Source: Sambucus nigra
Lineage: Eukaryota > Streptophyta > Magnoliopsida > Dipsacales > Adoxaceae
NCBI GenBank assembly: GCA_949130495.1
Contig: OX422210.1
Span: 633,954,585-634,018,584, forward strand
Length of the DNA stretch: 64,000 nt
Direction of reading: 5' to 3'
Both the position numbers and the translations under genes were made by a program. A model generated the notes under the pieces. It had not been told where the DNA came from, made no database searches, and was given only the letters and a program-made list of their open reading frames with translations. The stretch's first letter is position 1. Each line of letters starts with the position of its first letter. This document shows, piece by piece, positions 45,444-58,456 of this stretch.

Positions 45444-47615
45444 GTGTGCGGAAAGCATGGCCATAAGCGTCAGGATGGCCCAGAGGGTGATAGGGCCCCA
45501 CAGCAGCAGGCTGCCCGTAATGAGCCACAGAGCCCACTTTTCCCAGCAGCCCTCCCAGCATCAGCCCAGGTACCAGCCCTACCAACCATTCCAGTAGCTC
45601 CAGTGCAGCAGGGGCAGTTACAATATGGACGTGTCTATAACGTCCACCAGGCAGCAGCTCCACAGGCACCACCCGCGATTGAGGGTATGTTTCCTATCCA
45701 TGGTACTATGGGTCGAGTTTTATTTGATACTGGGGCAACGCATTGTTTTATAGCTACTCATTTTACGAAGGCCTTAGGGTTATTAGCCACAGCGGAGAGC
45801 ACTGTGACGTGTGTAGACTCACCACTGGGAAATGGTTCGCTTATTTTCTTTATATGCCGGGGTGTAGGGGTAGAGATTGGTAGCTTGGTATTACCAGCAG
45901 ACATGTTAGCCTTAGATATGCATGAGCATGACGTTATTATCGATATGGATTGGCTCGCTGCTTACAGGGCCATGATAGATTGTTTTGGTGGGAGTATTGT
46001 CTTTGCCATTCCGGGGCAAGAGATGTTTGTAGTGGCGATGCCTCGCCCAGAGGGAGGCTCGACCGCCCATTTGTATTACATAGAGGAGGATACCTCTAAG
46101 GAGGTTGTGATTCCCTTAGGCTTGATCCCAGTTGTTCGTGAGTATTCCGACGTATTTCAGGAGATACCGGGCCTACCCCCCAGTCGAGAGATAGACTTTA
46201 TCATAGATTTATTACCGGATTCTAGACCTATAGCACGCGCTCCATACCGTATGGCTCTGGCAGAAATGCGAGAGTTACGAGATCAGATAGAGCAGCTGTT
46301 AGGTCAGGGCTTCATTCGCAGGAGTACCTCACCTTGGGGCGCTCCAGTCTTGTTTGTGAAGAAGATAGATGGTTCACTGAGGCTATGTGTGGACTATCGG
46401 GAGTTGAACAAGGTCACGATACGGAACAAGTATCCGTTGCCTCGAATCGATGATCTGTTCGACCAGTTGAGGGGAGCAACTTTCTTTTCGAAGATTGATC
46501 TGAGGTCGGGGTACCATCAGCTACGTATTAGGGAGCAGGATGTTTCAAAGACTGCTTTCTTGACGAGATATGGGTCCTATGAGTTCAGGGTGATGCCATT
46601 TGGCCTCACAAATACTCCAGCCGTGTTCATGGACTTAATGAACCGAGTGTTCCGAGAGTTTTTGGATCAGTTTGTCATCGTCTTCATAGATGACATTCTG
46701 ATATATTCACACTTCGAGGAGGAGCATGCCGAGCACTTGAGGCAGGTTCTTCAGACTCTACGAGAGCATCAACTGTATGCTAAGTATGAGAAATGCGGGT
46801 TCTGGTTGCGGGAAGTGCAGTTCTTGGGTCATGTTGTTTCTGAACAGGGGATAACAGTTGACCCAAGTAAAGTGTCAGCGGTGAGGGAGTGGGGACAACC
46901 CACGACACCGACGGAAGTGCGTAGTTTCTTGGGATTAGCCGAATACTACAGGAGATTCATTCGGGGTTTCTCCAAAATAGCGGGCCCATTGACGAACCTG
47001 ACTCACAAGGGGGTACCATATGTTTGGGATGATGCTTGTCAATTAGCTTTCGACGAGATGAAAGACAAGCTTACTTCGGCACCGGTCCTTGCTTTACCTA
47101 AGCCGGGTGTGGAGTACCTGGTTTACACCGATGCCTCTTTACGGGGACTTGGGGGAGTACTTCAGCAGGAGGAGAAGGCTATAGCTTTTGCCTCCCGCAA
47201 GCTTAAGCCGCATGAGAAGAATTACCCCACCCACGACCTGGAGTTAGCAGCGGTCATTTTTGCATTGAGGATATGGAGGCACTATTTATCGGGGGAGAAA
47301 TTCCACTTATTCACAGACCACAAGTCACTGCAGTACCTGTTCACTCAGCGAGAGCTGAATATGTGTCAGCGCAGATGGTTAGAGTTTGTGAAGGACTATC
47401 AGTTCGACATACAATACGATCCGGGGAAGGCCAACGTAGTTGCTGATGCGTTGAGCCGTAGACCGGTAGACGATGTAGCGGACATCTGGAAAGCAAAGTG
47501 GAAGGAGTTGGGTCACCAGGACGCAGTATCCCGTTCTTTCGTATCTATCATGACAGTGACACCTGAGATTGTTATGAGGGTGATACAGGCACAAACTGCA
47601 GACCCGTTTTGCTAG
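45444..47615 (+). CDS. element A pol: protease, reverse transcriptase, RNase H (open segment)
   Basis: 723-codon open segment of the gag-pol frame, open since 45393. The protease has [10 protein letters not shown] (about residue 92, intact DTG) and [11 protein letters not shown] starts near residue 270 ([20 protein letters not shown]) and has the catalytic FIDDILIYS near residue 415. RNase H has [16 protein letters not shown] and ending [14 protein letters not shown] with DALSRRP after it. The segment stops at a TAG (47613-47615) where element B has CAG in [10 protein letters not shown]. Protease, RT and RNase H motifs all look intact, but without Gag and integrase the copy is not autonomous. 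Confidence 0.94.
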   Translation: MCGKHGHKRQDGPEGDRAPQQQAARNEPQSPLFPAALPASAQVPALPTIPVAPVQQGQLQYGRVYNVHQAAAPQAPPAIEGMFPIHGTMGRVLFDTGATHCFIATHFTKALGLLATAESTVTCVDSPLGNGSLIFFICRGVGVEIGSLVLPADMLALDMHEHDVIIDMDWLAAYRAMIDCFGGSIVFAIPGQEMFVVAMPRPEGGSTAHLYYIEEDTSKEVVIPLGLIPVVREYSDVFQEIPGLPPSREIDFIIDLLPDSRPIARAPYRMALAEMRELRDQIEQLLGQGFIRRSTSPWGAPVLFVKKIDGSLRLCVDYRELNKVTIRNKYPLPRIDDLFDQLRGATFFSKIDLRSGYHQLRIREQDVSKTAFLTRYGSYEFRVMPFGLTNTPAVFMDLMNRVFREFLDQFVIVFIDDILIYSHFEEEHAEHLRQVLQTLREHQLYAKYEKCGFWLREVQFLGHVVSEQGITVDPSKVSAVREWGQPTTPTEVRSFLGLAEYYRRFIRGFSKIAGPLTNLTHKGVPYVWDDACQLAFDEMKDKLTSAPVLALPKPGVEYLVYTDASLRGLGGVLQQEEKAIAFASRKLKPHEKNYPTHDLELAAVIFALRIWRHYLSGEKFHLFTDHKSLQYLFTQRELNMCQRRWLEFVKDYQFDIQYDPGKANVVADALSRRPVDDVADIWKAKWKELGHQDAVSRSFVSIMTVTPEIVMRVIQAQTADPFC

Positions 47616-49046
47616 GAGCAGATTGTACGACTTTTAGCTGAGGGTGCTGAGTCCTATTCTGTTAGTTCTGATGGGGGTTTGAGGTTTAATGGGAGATTGG
47701 TGGTCCTAGAAGGATCAGAATTACGTCATGCAGTGATGACCCAGTCTCACGGGTCTCGATTTGCGGTACATCCTGGAGGGGATAAGATGTACCAGGATAT
47801 AAGGAGGCAATACTGGTGGAGTGGGATGAAGAAGGATATTGCTGAGTTCGTGTCCAACTGTGCTACATGCTAGCTGGTAAAGGTGGACCATCAGAGACCG
47901 TCACGGTTGCTTGAGCCATTGGAAATACCCATGTGGAAGTGGGAGAGTATTTCCATGGACTTTATTACAGGGTTGCCTACATCACAGCGGGGCCACGACT
48001 CTATCTGGGTGATTGTAGACCGTTTGACTAAGGTGGATCATTTTCTGCCGGTGCGAACAAACTATACCACGGGTCAGTATGCTCAGTTGTTCATTGCTGA
48101 GATTGTAAGATTACATGGGGTGCCCTTGAATATTATGTCAGATAGAGACAAGATTTTCGTGTCACGTTTCTAGGAGAGCTTTCAGGAGGCTATGGGTACA
48201 GAGTTGAGATTGAGTACATCTTATCACCCACAAACTCATGGACAGACAGAGCGTACTAATCAGATGTTGGAGGATATGCTACGCATGTGTGTCCTTGATT
48301 TTGGAGGAGGTTGGGAGACACATCTTCCACTGGTAGAGTTCGCTTATAATAACTCTTATCAATTCACGATTGGCATGGCTCCATTCGAGGCTTTGTATGG
48401 AAGACCTTGTCATTCCCCAACTTGTTGGATAGAGGTGGGGGATAACAAGTTGCTAGGACCAGAGGTGATTCAGGAAACCTCTGCGAGGATTGAGATGATC
48501 AGGAGTCGCATTCGAGTAGCCCAGGACAGGCAGAAAAGCTACGCCGATGCGAAATGGTTCTTCCGGGAGTTTAACGTGGGGGACCAAGTGTTACTACGCG
48601 TATCTCCTATGAAAGGAGTGATGAGGTTCGGGAAGAAAGGGAAATTGGCCCCAAGGTACGTGGGACCATTTCCCATTATCGAGAGGGTTGGGCCGGTAGC
48701 ATACAGATTGGGATTGCCAGAGCATTTACATCGCATTCACGATGTATTCCACATCTTGTCGTTGAGACGATATCTTCGGGATGACATGGGTCACACCCAC
48801 ATCGCGATAGAGGAGATAGACTTACAGCCTGACATCTCTTACGAGGAGAGACCGATGGCTATCCTAGACCATAGCGAGAGGAGATTGAGGTCGAATGTAC
48901 TTCCACTTGTACGGGTCCAGTGGGAGCATCATAATGTGGAGGAATCCACTTGGGAGCGCGAGGCAGATATGCGCGAGAGGTATCCAGATTTATTCTTACC
49001 AGGTATGCCTTATTTTTCAAATTTCAGGACAAAATTCAGTTATTAG
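47616..49046 (+). pseudogene. element A integrase and chromodomain, interrupted by stops
   Basis: Same frame as pol. The HHCC finger is intact ([18 protein letters not shown] to NCATC), then a TAG at 47871-47873. The DDE core has [18 protein letters not shown], then NIMSDRDKIF, a TAG (48171-48173) in place of Trp, and [16 protein letters not shown] with the catalytic Glu. The GPY/F-like region ([20 protein letters not shown]) and the chromodomain ([17 protein letters not shown]) lie at the end, stop at 49044-49046 next to the PPT. Confidence 0.93.
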
Positions 49047-49056
49047 GGGGGAAGTA
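49045..49056 (+). promoter_or_regulatory. polypurine tract of element A
   Basis: AGGGGGGAAG (49045-49054) directly before the 3' LTR. Confidence 0.9.
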
Positions 49057-52056
49057 TGTAATACCCCGTATTTTTATGCTTTATTAATTTGGGGATTTAT
49101 TAAATTTAATGTGAGTTGTTAATTTAATATAAACCCGGAAATTAATTACTTTATAATTATTAACGTGATGTGAGTTAGTAATTATGGGAAACTTGTTGAA
49201 TATTACTAATGAGTAGAATAATATATAATATTGGTTGTATTAAATGTCAAGAGTGAATAAAATGACAATTTTGGAAATTTGAGTCGGGACGCGCCCGTGT
49301 CGCGTCGGGACTAAATATTGATTTATAAAAGTGAATAAATTATACATCGCTCGTATGGTCGTTTTGAGTGCGCCTAAGTGTCCGAAAGGGTCGAGATAGT
49401 TAGAAAAGTGTACCCGGGGGTTTAGTTTGGATCTCGTGGCGTTTTTAGGCTTATTTAGAGCCCCAGAAGGCATTTTGGACATTTTGTAATTTTGGGCAAT
49501 TAAACCCACGAAAATTATTAGGCTATATCAGCCATTTGGAATAGTTCTTTAGAGTTAGCAGTCTCAAAACTTTAGAACGGCCATAGGAGAGGGAAGGAGA
49601 AAGCTTTCCAAGCAATCCATGGCCAAAAAGTCATCTGATTGCACCGCCACCACCACCAACGCGTAGATCGCGCGACGGGGAACGCAACCACACCAAATTC
49701 GTCCACAAATCAGAACTCTGAAATTTCTAGGCAAGTGTTTATCTTGCTTATTTTCGTTAATGCATCACTCATGTTAGTCTAGGGTTGATTAGGATGAGTT
49801 TCATGGAAGAAAACCCATGTTGGAGATAGGAAATTGCATGTAGTAATGATATATATAGAAATCTGGAAATCCCTTTAATATGTAGAGGTTGAACCACGGA
49901 TTTATGATGTTTTAGAAGAAGAAATTCTGGAAAAAGATTGATTAGAACATAGTTAAAGAAATTTCTAGGGTTCATGAGGTTTATACAAGTTTTGCCCTTT
50001 TAATCCATGGTTATTGATGAAAATTCATATGCTTTACGTAGAAGATTGTTAGTTTGGGTTTATACTGTTTATAGTACGAATTTTTGGGAGTTTGGGAGTG
50101 AAAAATTTGAATTTGATTGAGGTTGGATTATGAAACCCGTAACTGTTGATCTGAAGAATTCGCCATACCTGTTTGATCGATCGATCGAACCAGGAGTGTC
50201 GATCGATCGACGCATCGATCGATCGAGCTCCTGCCATCGATCGATCGACCCCTTCTGGCAGGCTCATATTTCCCCTTTTAAATAGTTGAACTAAATTTAA
50301 ATGAGTAATACTCCTTAGACATCCTTATTAAAATATTTGGGAGATGAAGAAGACCAGTAGGACTTATTAATAATTATGAGACCTTTAATGTAAGACGAGA
50401 TTTGCATTTTTGGGATGTTTACATATAAGGGACGATAGAATTATGTATTAAAGGGAGAGACGCGTAAGATAGATACGATGGAAAATAGATGAGTAGCTAC
50501 TGAATTTTACACTTGGGAGGATAGAGTCCATGAGTGTTACGTAGTAAGTTGGAATAATCCCTCAAACTAAAAGTAAGAGACGAACCGTTATAAGTGATAA
50601 CTAAATAATGAGAAATAAGGATAAATGTTATAATTATGGGTTATGAGATGAACCTAAATTTGATATAGCAAAAGTAGTATATTTATATGACTGTGTTTAT
50701 GCATATACTATATACGTGTGAAAATCATGCCCGCGCTACTTGCTATTCCTGAGGTTACCGCGTTGGGACAGTCTTATCTCGATGGGACCTTTAAGGGGGA
50801 TATTGACTTGTACCCAAGAAGATAGGAATCCTAGGTACAGGCTATCGAATCGATAGTCACGGTCCTAAGAGACGCGAAGGTATGTGTTTACCTCTTGGAC
50901 TTGGAAACTATGCTTTGCCTCAATATTGTTTGTGTATGTATTAATACAGTTCGAGAGTGATTCTGAACTTGTATTTCCCTTAGTACGAGTGATACGGGGA
51001 TTGGATAGCAGAGTAATCCCGCACCATAATTTTTATGTGGGGTGCTGATAGAATATATATATTATACGAGTATTTAATATATATATGAATTTCTAAAATT
51101 CGGAACTTCCTATTGTGTTTATGGTAAGTAAGAAATGAATAATGACTTCAATTTGGAAATGCTTGTTTTGAGAAGTATAATAGGACATTGGAAAACTTTA
51201 TTAGCAAATAAGGTTTAAATGAGAACTTTGTGATCAAACGAAATTATCCTCTTAAACAATTAAATTGTTCAGTTCTAAATCTTACGAGTAACCTAAGATA
51301 AGTTAAATCATTGGGGAAGGTTAGTGCGATAGGCGTGCACATTAGAAGAGAGGTGAGAATTTCTCAAGGGAGTGCCGCACTAATATGTTGTTGCATTGGC
51401 CTGTAAACATTTTAAATACTTGCTAAACAAATTTTAAATCATTTTCACTATCGGGCTCTGACCCGTTTCCATTTTCCTTTTCTCTCTTGTATATATATGT
51501 ATGTATTACAGGTGCCCAGCCACAGGGGCGTCTTGCATAGGATCCTTTGGAAGGAACGCGCTGCAGCTTAGGTGGGAGTTGCAGGCCTCTTGCTTAGACG
51601 ACCTCATTCATTTGATTCTACTCCTAGCATTATTTATTCCAGTTAGGCATGTGTCGCCCTTTTTCCATTATTCAGTTATTTAGCAGACATTGTGATTCAT
51701 TTATTTTTCCAGTATTTTACTCTTTGGGATTATCATTGTCAGGATGTTTTTCAATTAAGTATTTAATGTTGGATTCAATTAATTGAATGTTTGGTTATTT
51801 GGATTTATATATTCCAGGATAGATGTTGTGTGATCCTTTATCTATGAATGATGGCCAGTTTAAATGTTGGTTTATTTAAATAAAATTTGGAAAGTAATGT
51901 CTAAAATGGTTTTGACACTTAGCTTAATTATTTAGGGTGTTTAATTTGGAAAAATTATTTTCACGACAGTGATGCTAAGAATGATCCAACTGTTCACCTT
52001 GATTTTAATTTAATAAAGGAGTGATCGCCCGGTATTTAATTAGGCGGGGTGTCACA
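49057..52056 (+). repeat. 3' LTR of element A
   Basis: Matches 41168-44168 end to end; begins TGTAATACCCCG and ends GTGTCACA. The palindrome cluster is at 50173-50249 and the conserved CGGGCTCTGACCCG at 51452-51465. Confidence 0.95.
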
Positions 52057-52061
52057 CTTAG
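52057..52061. repeat. target-site duplication CTTAG (right) of element A
   Basis: Matches 41163-41167. Confidence 0.94.
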
Positions 52062-53599
52062 ATGTCTCAATAAATTAGTAGAGGTATACTTCTCGTTCTT
52101 GTATTACCTTTTAAATGTCATACGCTTATAAGTCCCCAATTCTTGTGCATTAAAGTTGTCAACTCTTCTCACGTCGTAATTAATTGCTCGTTTCTAAATT
52201 CACAATTGTCCCCCCCGATTTACTCCAAGATTCTAAGTTTTACTCCTCAATGTACCCTAATCTCACAACTATACCCACTAGTTAATAAGGGAAGGTTATC
52301 TATCCATTTAAATAAGTTTACGGGACATTTGAAATAAAAATAGGCCAAAAAGGCCATTCTGTCAACTCGTTTGAAGTCTCGTTCGAATGAGGTCGTTCGA
52401 ACGAGTGTCTTTCGAACGAACTACCAACTCGTTTAAAGGGATACTGTCATCTCGTTAGAAGCTCGTTCGAACGAGGTCGTTCGAACGACCTGGGCAGGTC
52501 TTCTAACGAGATGGCAGAACTCACCCAGAAATCTGCAAATCCATTTTTCTTCCTTTTTCTCTTTTCTAAATCCATCTTATGATCATCCAAACTAAGTCTT
52601 AATGTGCTCAAACTACACTAAGTCCTCCTAGGTCACTTTCTAACATATATATGTGGTCAATTACTCCAAATCAACATACAATTTTCATAATTTCCCAATT
52701 ATTGTCCCAAACCCTATAAACATGAACACATAATTTAATGTCTACAACTATTCCTTATCAATCCATTTTTAAATCATCACTAGATATATTTTGGATATGA
52801 AATTCGTCATTAACTATTCTACATGCGATTCTTATATAAGATTTTGATTTTCTATCTCCAATTTCATGGGTTTTCATCAAACTTTCAATACGAGACATAT
52901 ATTCAATTCTAAGCATGGAAGAAACATTCGCTTGAATTCATGTAATTAAACCACTTGCCTTAGATGTTCTGATTTGATGTAGAAGGATGAAGGTTTATTC
53001 TCCTCTTTCTCTCTGCAAATTTCTCCCAAAGATGATGATGGTGACTAGGGGTTTCTTTTGGAACCTCTTCAAACTCTCCCTATAACTCCCGTAGCCCTCT
53101 ACCTCACCTAATGCTGATAATGGGATTAGTGGGTTTATTAGTAATATATTATTTAACCTTAAAATTCGTGGGTTTTAATTTCTATATTTTTAAAATTACC
53201 AAAATACCCTTCTAGGTTGCCGGTTCGGCCTAAAAATGGCCCGAGACCCAAACTAAACCCCTGGCTAGTGTTTTCTGACTATTTCGACCCTTCCGGACAC
53301 GTTGGCGCACTCAAAATGATCATTCGGTTGATAAAAATCAAATTCACTTTTTAATTCAAATAATTACATTCCTGACGCCACTGACACGCGCGCCCCAACT
53401 AAATTTCCCCAAATTGTCATATTTCAGTCTCGCGATAATTTTAATATTTTCAATATTCATGTATTACCGTACATACACATTATAATCAAATACCAACTCA
53501 CATCTCGCTAGTATTTATATCCGTATTTATTCTCAATTAATTCTCATTTAATTTAATTAATCCCTTAAATAAATATCTATAAAATTACGGGGTGTTACA
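52062..53599 (-). repeat. 3' LTR of element B, second piece
   Basis: Continues the LTR after element A (ATGTCTCAATAAATTAGTAG against 59789 onwards) and ends ACGGGGTGTTACA next to the PPT. Contains the CGTTCGAACGA palindrome cluster (52364-52512). Compared with the other LTR it lacks a 31-base piece in that cluster. Confidence 0.94.
52364..52512. repeat. CGTTCGAACG palindrome cluster, 3' LTR of element B
   Basis: Three to four CGTTCGAACGA-type palindromes. The last two sit in a stem formed by CATCTCGTTAGAAG (52448-52461) and CTTCTAACGAGATG (52500-52513), perfect over 14 bp. Confidence 0.9.
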
Positions 53600-53600
53600 T

Positions 53601-53613
53601 ACTTCCCCCCAAA
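53601..53613 (-). promoter_or_regulatory. polypurine tract of element B
   Basis: Sense strand ATTTGGGGGGAAGT directly before the 3' LTR, closely matching the tract of element A. Confidence 0.9.
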
Positions 53614-53641
53614 TAACAGAATTTCGTCCCGAAATTCGGAA

Positions 53642-56600
53642 CTAAAGAATACCTGGTAAAAATAACTCTGGATAACGTTCATGCATCTTATCCTCGCGCT
53701 CCCATGTGGACTCCTCGGCATTATGATGCCGCCACTGAACACGTACTAATGGTACTATCTTCGACCTCAGTTTCCGCTCGCTTTGGTCTAAAATAGCAAT
53801 TGGCCCTTCCTCGTAAGAACTATCGGGCTGAAGATCGATGTCCTCCAAAGCAATGTGAGTATGGGCCGAATCATCCCTAAGATATTTCCTTAGCGAGGAA
53901 ATATGGAACACATCATGGATCCTATGTAAGTGCTCCGGTAACCCAAGTCTGTATGCGATTGGCCCAATCCTCTCGATGATAGGGAATGGCCCCACGTATC
54001 TTAGTGCCAGTTTCCCCTTCTTCCCAAAATGCATGATCCCCTTCATCGGAGATACTCTGAGTAACACCTGGTCTCCCACCTTGAATTCTCTGAAGAACCT
54101 CTTGGCATCAGCATAGCTCTTCTGCCGGTCCTGAGCTACCCGAATACGACTCCGTATTATCTCTATCCTTGCCAAAGTATCTTGAATCACTTCTGGTCCA
54201 AGGAGTTTGTTATCCCCCACCTCTAACCAACATGCTGGGGAACGACAAGGTCTACCGTACAACGCCTCAAATGGAGCCATGCCAATGGTAAACTTATAGG
54301 AGTTATTATATGCAAACTCCGCCAGTGGAAGGTACTGCTCCCATCCACCTCCAAAGTCTAGGATGCACATACGCAACATGTCCTCCAACATTTGATTTGT
54401 CCTCTCGGTTTGCCCATCTGTCTGCGGGTGATAATCCGTACTCAGCCGCAACTCCGTGCCCATGGCCCCCTGGAAACTCTCCCAAAATCGAGAAACAAAT
54501 ATCTTATCTCGGTCAGACACGATATTTAGAGGTACCCCGTGAAGTCTCACTATTTCCGCAATGAAAAGCTGGGCATACTGTCCCGTAGTGTAGTCTGTCC
54601 TTACGGGTAAAAAATAAGAAACTTTGGTCAACCTGTCCACAATTACCCATATGGAGTCGTGACCCCTCTGTGACGTAGGTAACCCCGTTATAAAGTCCAT
54701 GGATATGCTTTCCCATATCCACGTCGGAACCTCTAACGGCTGTAGAAGTCCTGCCGGTTTCTGATGGTCCACCTTTACTAGCTGACAAGTGGCACATTTA
54801 GAAATGAACACGGCGATATCTCTCTTCATCCCGCTCCACCAATACTGTCGTCTCATGTCTTGGTACATCTTATCCCCACCAGGGTATACCGCGAACCATG
54901 AGCCATGCGACTCTGCCATCACCTCGTGTATCAAGTCTTCCCCTTCCGGAACAACTAGTCTCCCGTTGAAGCGTAATCCCCCGTATGAACTAACGGTATA
55001 GGACTCAGCTCCCTCTGCTAGTAATCGAACTATCTTCTCCTGACAGAACGAGTCATTTGCCTGGGCCTTTATCACTCTCGTAACAATCTGAGGTGTAACA
55101 GTCATCACAGACATGAACGATCGGACCACTGCATCCTGGTGTCCCAACTCCTTCCACTTAGCTTTCCACACCTCGGCCACCTCATCTACTGGCCTACGGC
55201 TCAACGCGTATGCTACCATGTTATCCTTCCCTGGGTGATACTGGATATCAAACTGATAATATTTCACAAACTCAAGCCACCGTCGTTGACACATATTCAA
55301 CTCCTTCTGCGTGAAGAGGTACTGTAGAGACTTGTGGTCTGTGAATAACAGAAATTTCTCCCCCAAGAGATAATGTCTCCAAATCCGGAGAGCGAATACG
55401 ACTGCTGCTAAATCCAAGTCGTGGGTGGGGTAATTCCTCTCATGAGGTTTAAGCTTACGGGAAGCATAAGCTATGTCCTGACTCTCCTGTTGTAATACAC
55501 CTTCAAGTCTTTGCAAGGACGCATCGGTGTAAACTAAATACTCAACTCCTGGTCTGGGCAATGCTAACACAGGTGCTGAGGTCAACTTGTCCTTCAACTC
55601 ATCGAATGCCAACTGACAGGCATCGCTCCAAATGAATGGCACACCTTTGCGAGTCAGATGTGTCAAAGGACCCGCTATTTTTGAGAAACCCCGAATAAAC
55701 CTCCTGTAGTATCCTGCTAGGCCCAAGAAACTAGGAATCTCAGTCGGTGTGGTGGGCTGTCCCCACTCCCTCACCGCAGATACTTTCCCCGGATCAACAG
55801 ATATCCCCCGGTCTGAAATGATATGCCCCAAAAACTGAACCTCCTTCAGCCAAAACCCACACTTCTCATACTTTGCATAAAGCTCGTTCTGACGCAATGT
55901 CTGCAACACCTGTCTCAAATGCTCGGCGTGCTCCTCTTCTGTCAGGGAGTAAACCAGAATGTCATCAATAAAGACGATGACGAACTGGTCTAGGAACTCT
56001 CTGAACACCCTATTCATCAAGTCCATAAACACGGCTGGAGCGTTGGTCAAGCCAAAAGGCATAACTCGAAACTCATAGGAACCATACCTTGTCAAGAAAT
56101 CAGTCTTCGAGACGTCCTGTTCCCTGATATGCAACCGATGGTATCCCGATCGCAAGTCAATCTTTAAGAAGAAGGAAGCCCCTCTCAGCTGGTCGAATAA
56201 GTCATCGATTCGGGGCAACGGATACTTATTCCGTATCGTGACTTTATTCAACTCCCGGTAATCTACACACAACCTCAACGATCCATCCCTCTTCTTTACA
56301 AACAACACAGGGGCACCCCACGGTGAAGTACTCCTCCAGATAAACCCTTGACCCAACAACTGCTCTATCTGATCCCTTAGCTCTCTCATCTCCGCTGTAG
56401 CCATACGGTAAGGTGCACGGGCAATTGGCCTTGTGCTCGGCGTCAAATCGATCATAAAATCTATTGCTCTACTCGGAGGTAGTCCAGGGATATCCTGAAA
56501 TACATCAGCAAACTCCCTAACAACTGGAATCGAATCGAGTGGTATAACCACTTCCTTAGAGGTCTCCTCCTCTATGTAATACAAGTGAGTGGACGATCCT

Positions 56601-57118
56601 CCCTCTAGGCGAGGCATCGCCACTAAAAACATCTCCTGCCCGAGAATGGCAAAGATAATACTCCTGCTGAAACAGTCAATCATGGCTCGATACGCAACTA
56701 GCCAATCCATACTAATAATCACATCATACTCAGTCATCTCTAATACTAACATATCAACGGGTAAAGTAAACCTCCCGATCTCTATACCCACACCTCTACA
56801 AATAAGGGAAATTACAGAACCCCTACTCAAAGGTGAATCTACACAAGTAATCGTGCTCTCTGCAGTGTCTAATAACCCAATAGTGCGTGCAAATCTCATG
56901 GAAATAAAATAATGTGTGGCCCCCATATCAAATAAAATAAGCCCCATAGTCCCCTGAATAGAGAACATACCCTCAATAGCAGGTGGATATTGTGGGACTG
57001 CGGCATGCTGGAGATGATACACTCTCCCATACTGAAGCTGTCCCTGCTGGACTGGGACCACTGGAATGGGTGGTAATGCTTCCATCCGTGGTGGTGTTGG
57101 GAGGGCGGCGGAAAACAT
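53642..57118 (-). CDS. element B pol: protease, RT, RNase H, integrase, chromodomain (open frame)
   Basis: 1,158 codons from ATG 57118, part of an open stretch reaching back to 57427 (1,262 codons). Protease near residue 62-70 reads [10 protein letters not shown]: the catalytic DTG is changed to DMG. RT has [20 protein letters not shown] (about 285) and FIDDILVYS (about 385). RNase H has [15 protein letters not shown] (about 530) and [15 protein letters not shown]. Integrase zinc finger reads [16 protein letters not shown], with Tyr in place of the second His; CATC is intact. The DDE core is [29 protein letters not shown] and [15 protein letters not shown] chromodomain ([16 protein letters not shown]) is at about 1110-1140. 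Length and order fit a full Tekay pol. The two substitutions should disable protease and weaken integrase. Confidence 0.95.
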   Translation of the reverse strand: MFSAALPTPPRMEALPPIPVVPVQQGQLQYGRVYHLQHAAVPQYPPAIEGMFSIQGTMGLILFDMGATHYFISMRFARTIGLLDTAESTITCVDSPLSRGSVISLICRGVGIEIGRFTLPVDMLVLEMTEYDVIISMDWLVAYRAMIDCFSRSIIFAILGQEMFLVAMPRLEGGSSTHLYYIEEETSKEVVIPLDSIPVVREFADVFQDIPGLPPSRAIDFMIDLTPSTRPIARAPYRMATAEMRELRDQIEQLLGQGFIWRSTSPWGAPVLFVKKRDGSLRLCVDYRELNKVTIRNKYPLPRIDDLFDQLRGASFFLKIDLRSGYHRLHIREQDVSKTDFLTRYGSYEFRVMPFGLTNAPAVFMDLMNRVFREFLDQFVIVFIDDILVYSLTEEEHAEHLRQVLQTLRQNELYAKYEKCGFWLKEVQFLGHIISDRGISVDPGKVSAVREWGQPTTPTEIPSFLGLAGYYRRFIRGFSKIAGPLTHLTRKGVPFIWSDACQLAFDELKDKLTSAPVLALPRPGVEYLVYTDASLQRLEGVLQQESQDIAYASRKLKPHERNYPTHDLDLAAVVFALRIWRHYLLGEKFLLFTDHKSLQYLFTQKELNMCQRRWLEFVKYYQFDIQYHPGKDNMVAYALSRRPVDEVAEVWKAKWKELGHQDAVVRSFMSVMTVTPQIVTRVIKAQANDSFCQEKIVRLLAEGAESYTVSSYGGLRFNGRLVVPEGEDLIHEVMAESHGSWFAVYPGGDKMYQDMRRQYWWSGMKRDIAVFISKCATCQLVKVDHQKPAGLLQPLEVPTWIWESISMDFITGLPTSQRGHDSIWVIVDRLTKVSYFLPVRTDYTTGQYAQLFIAEIVRLHGVPLNIVSDRDKIFVSRFWESFQGAMGTELRLSTDYHPQTDGQTERTNQMLEDMLRMCILDFGGGWEQYLPLAEFAYNNSYKFTIGMAPFEALYGRPCRSPACWLEVGDNKLLGPEVIQDTLARIEIIRSRIRVAQDRQKSYADAKRFFREFKVGDQVLLRVSPMKGIMHFGKKGKLALRYVGPFPIIERIGPIAYRLGLPEHLHRIHDVFHISSLRKYLRDDSAHTHIALEDIDLQPDSSYEEGPIAILDQSERKLRSKIVPLVRVQWRHHNAEESTWEREDKMHERYPELFLPGIL

Positions 57119-58273
57119 AGGCCTCTGTGGTTCGTGTCGAGCACCCTGCTGCTGCTGCTGTGGGGCCCTGCCCCTATCAGGAAAATCCTGGCATTTGTGA
57201 CCAATCTTGCCACAAACGAAGCACTTCCCCGGGAAGTTTCCCCCTCGTTGTCCCTGCTGCCCTCGGCCCTGATGGCCGTTACCATTCCTCCCCTGGCCGT
57301 GCTGGCCCTGCTGAAACTGCTGCTGCTGGCCATTCTGGCCCTGCTGGCCGTTCTGACCCTGTTGGCCATGTCTGAAACCTCCTTGACCATTCCTAAAACC
57401 CCCAGATCTGAATCTCTTAGGATCCCCCTATTGAGAACCCTGATCACCCTGCCTATGTCCCTGAGTAGATTGTGCCCCACTGGCACCATTTCCCCCTGTC
57501 CTGCCCTGATGGCTGGACTCTCCTGATCTCTTACTCTCAGACATGTGAAAGCGGTGATCCTGGCAGTGAAGCAGTGCCGCATTAACAACATTAGAGTAAG
57601 TGTCCAACTAGAGATTACCCAACAAGTACTGACGGATCCTCCAAGTCAATCCTTCCATGAACTTTTGAATCTTCTTCTCCTCAATCAGAATCTCATCGGG
57701 AACAATGTTCAAGAGATTAGTGAATTCGGACTCATACTCGGCCACGGTCTTCCCCTCCTGCTTGAGGTTCATTAACTTCCTCCTCATTTCAGTGTAAACA
57801 GCTGATGGAAAATATTTGCGGTCGAACCGCATCCAGAACTCCTGAATATAGAGGGTGTCTTTCTCCTCCGCGGTGGTAATGGACTCCCACCACTGCAACG
57901 CTGATCCTACTAGCTTGAAAGTAGCCAGTATCTGTTTCTGAACATCCGTGCACTCGTACATCCTTAAGTGCCTTTGAATATCCTTCTTCCACTGACTAGA
58001 CACGACAACGTCGGAGCTACCTGCAAACTCCGGAGGGTGTGCTTTCTGAAAATCATCACGAACGCGTTCCAAAGTAGACGGGAATGCATGAGCCTGAACT
58101 GGTGCGACTACCGGTGCCTGGGGTGGTGCCTGCTGTACAATGGCTAGGGCGGCATTTACCGCTTAGACTACAATAGCTGCAACCTCGGCGGCATTCATGG
58201 TGCCCTGAACTGGTGCAGGCTGTGGTTCGGGCTGAGCATCCCTAGGAACTCGCTACGCACGTCGTGGAGGCAT
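57119..58273 (-). pseudogene. element B gag, four stops
   Basis: Begins MPPRRA at 58273, like element A, in the same frame as pol. Stops follow at codon 7, in the AIVV*AVNA stretch (near 58164), at 57608-57610 and at 57428-57430. The longest piece (58072-57608, from a TTG) covers the capsid: DDFQKAHPPEFAGSSDVV, ECTDVQKQILATFKLVG, ALQWWESITTAEEKDTL, RRKLMNLKQEGKTVAEYE. The Gln-rich tail and zinc knuckle [14 protein letters not shown] follow, with Phe in place of the last Cys. Confidence 0.92.
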
Positions 58274-58442
58274 CTGAAATGAGAGTAAAGTCTTATAAGT
58301 TCGCAGTTATTATCTCAAAATAGCTGAAGAGCGAAGCATACACAAAAGAATACAACAGTCCTAAAATATCGGGCTCTACATCAATGAAAGCTCAGCGAAA
58401 ACATAACAAGCCGTACAGATCCTAAGGACACTAGAACCTGAT

Positions 58443-58454
58443 GCTCTGATACCA
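58443..58454 (-). promoter_or_regulatory. primer binding site of element B (tRNA-iMet)
   Basis: Minus strand TGGTATCAGAGC, two bases from the 5' LTR. Confidence 0.96.
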
Positions 58455-58456
58455 CC

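Larger units (their letters stand above)
41168..52056 (+). mobile_element. element A: Tekay-type chromovirus (Ty3/Gypsy), complete, plus strand
   Basis: 10,889 bp with LTRs of 3,001 and 3,000 bp, TSD CTTAG, tRNA-iMet PBS and a PPT. gag and pol share one frame from 44352 to 49046 with seven premature stops and no frameshift detected. Its proteins are clearly related to those of element B. The C-terminal chromodomain (VRVQWEHHNVEESTWE) would steer integration to heterochromatin in this lineage. LTR copies differ at about 60-70 positions by eye, with differences concentrated in the first 500 bases. Confidence 0.95.

Noticed and set aside
45028..45597. 189-codon second-frame ORF overlapping element A gag
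   Set aside because: It is a frame shadow of the Gln/Gly-rich tail; the true frame is shown by the match to element B gag and by continuity with pol.
57127..57526. Plus-strand ORFs rich in Leu/Ala opposite element B gag
   Set aside because: They are the complement of the Gln/Gly-rich gag tail (CTG/GCC repeats), not independent genes.
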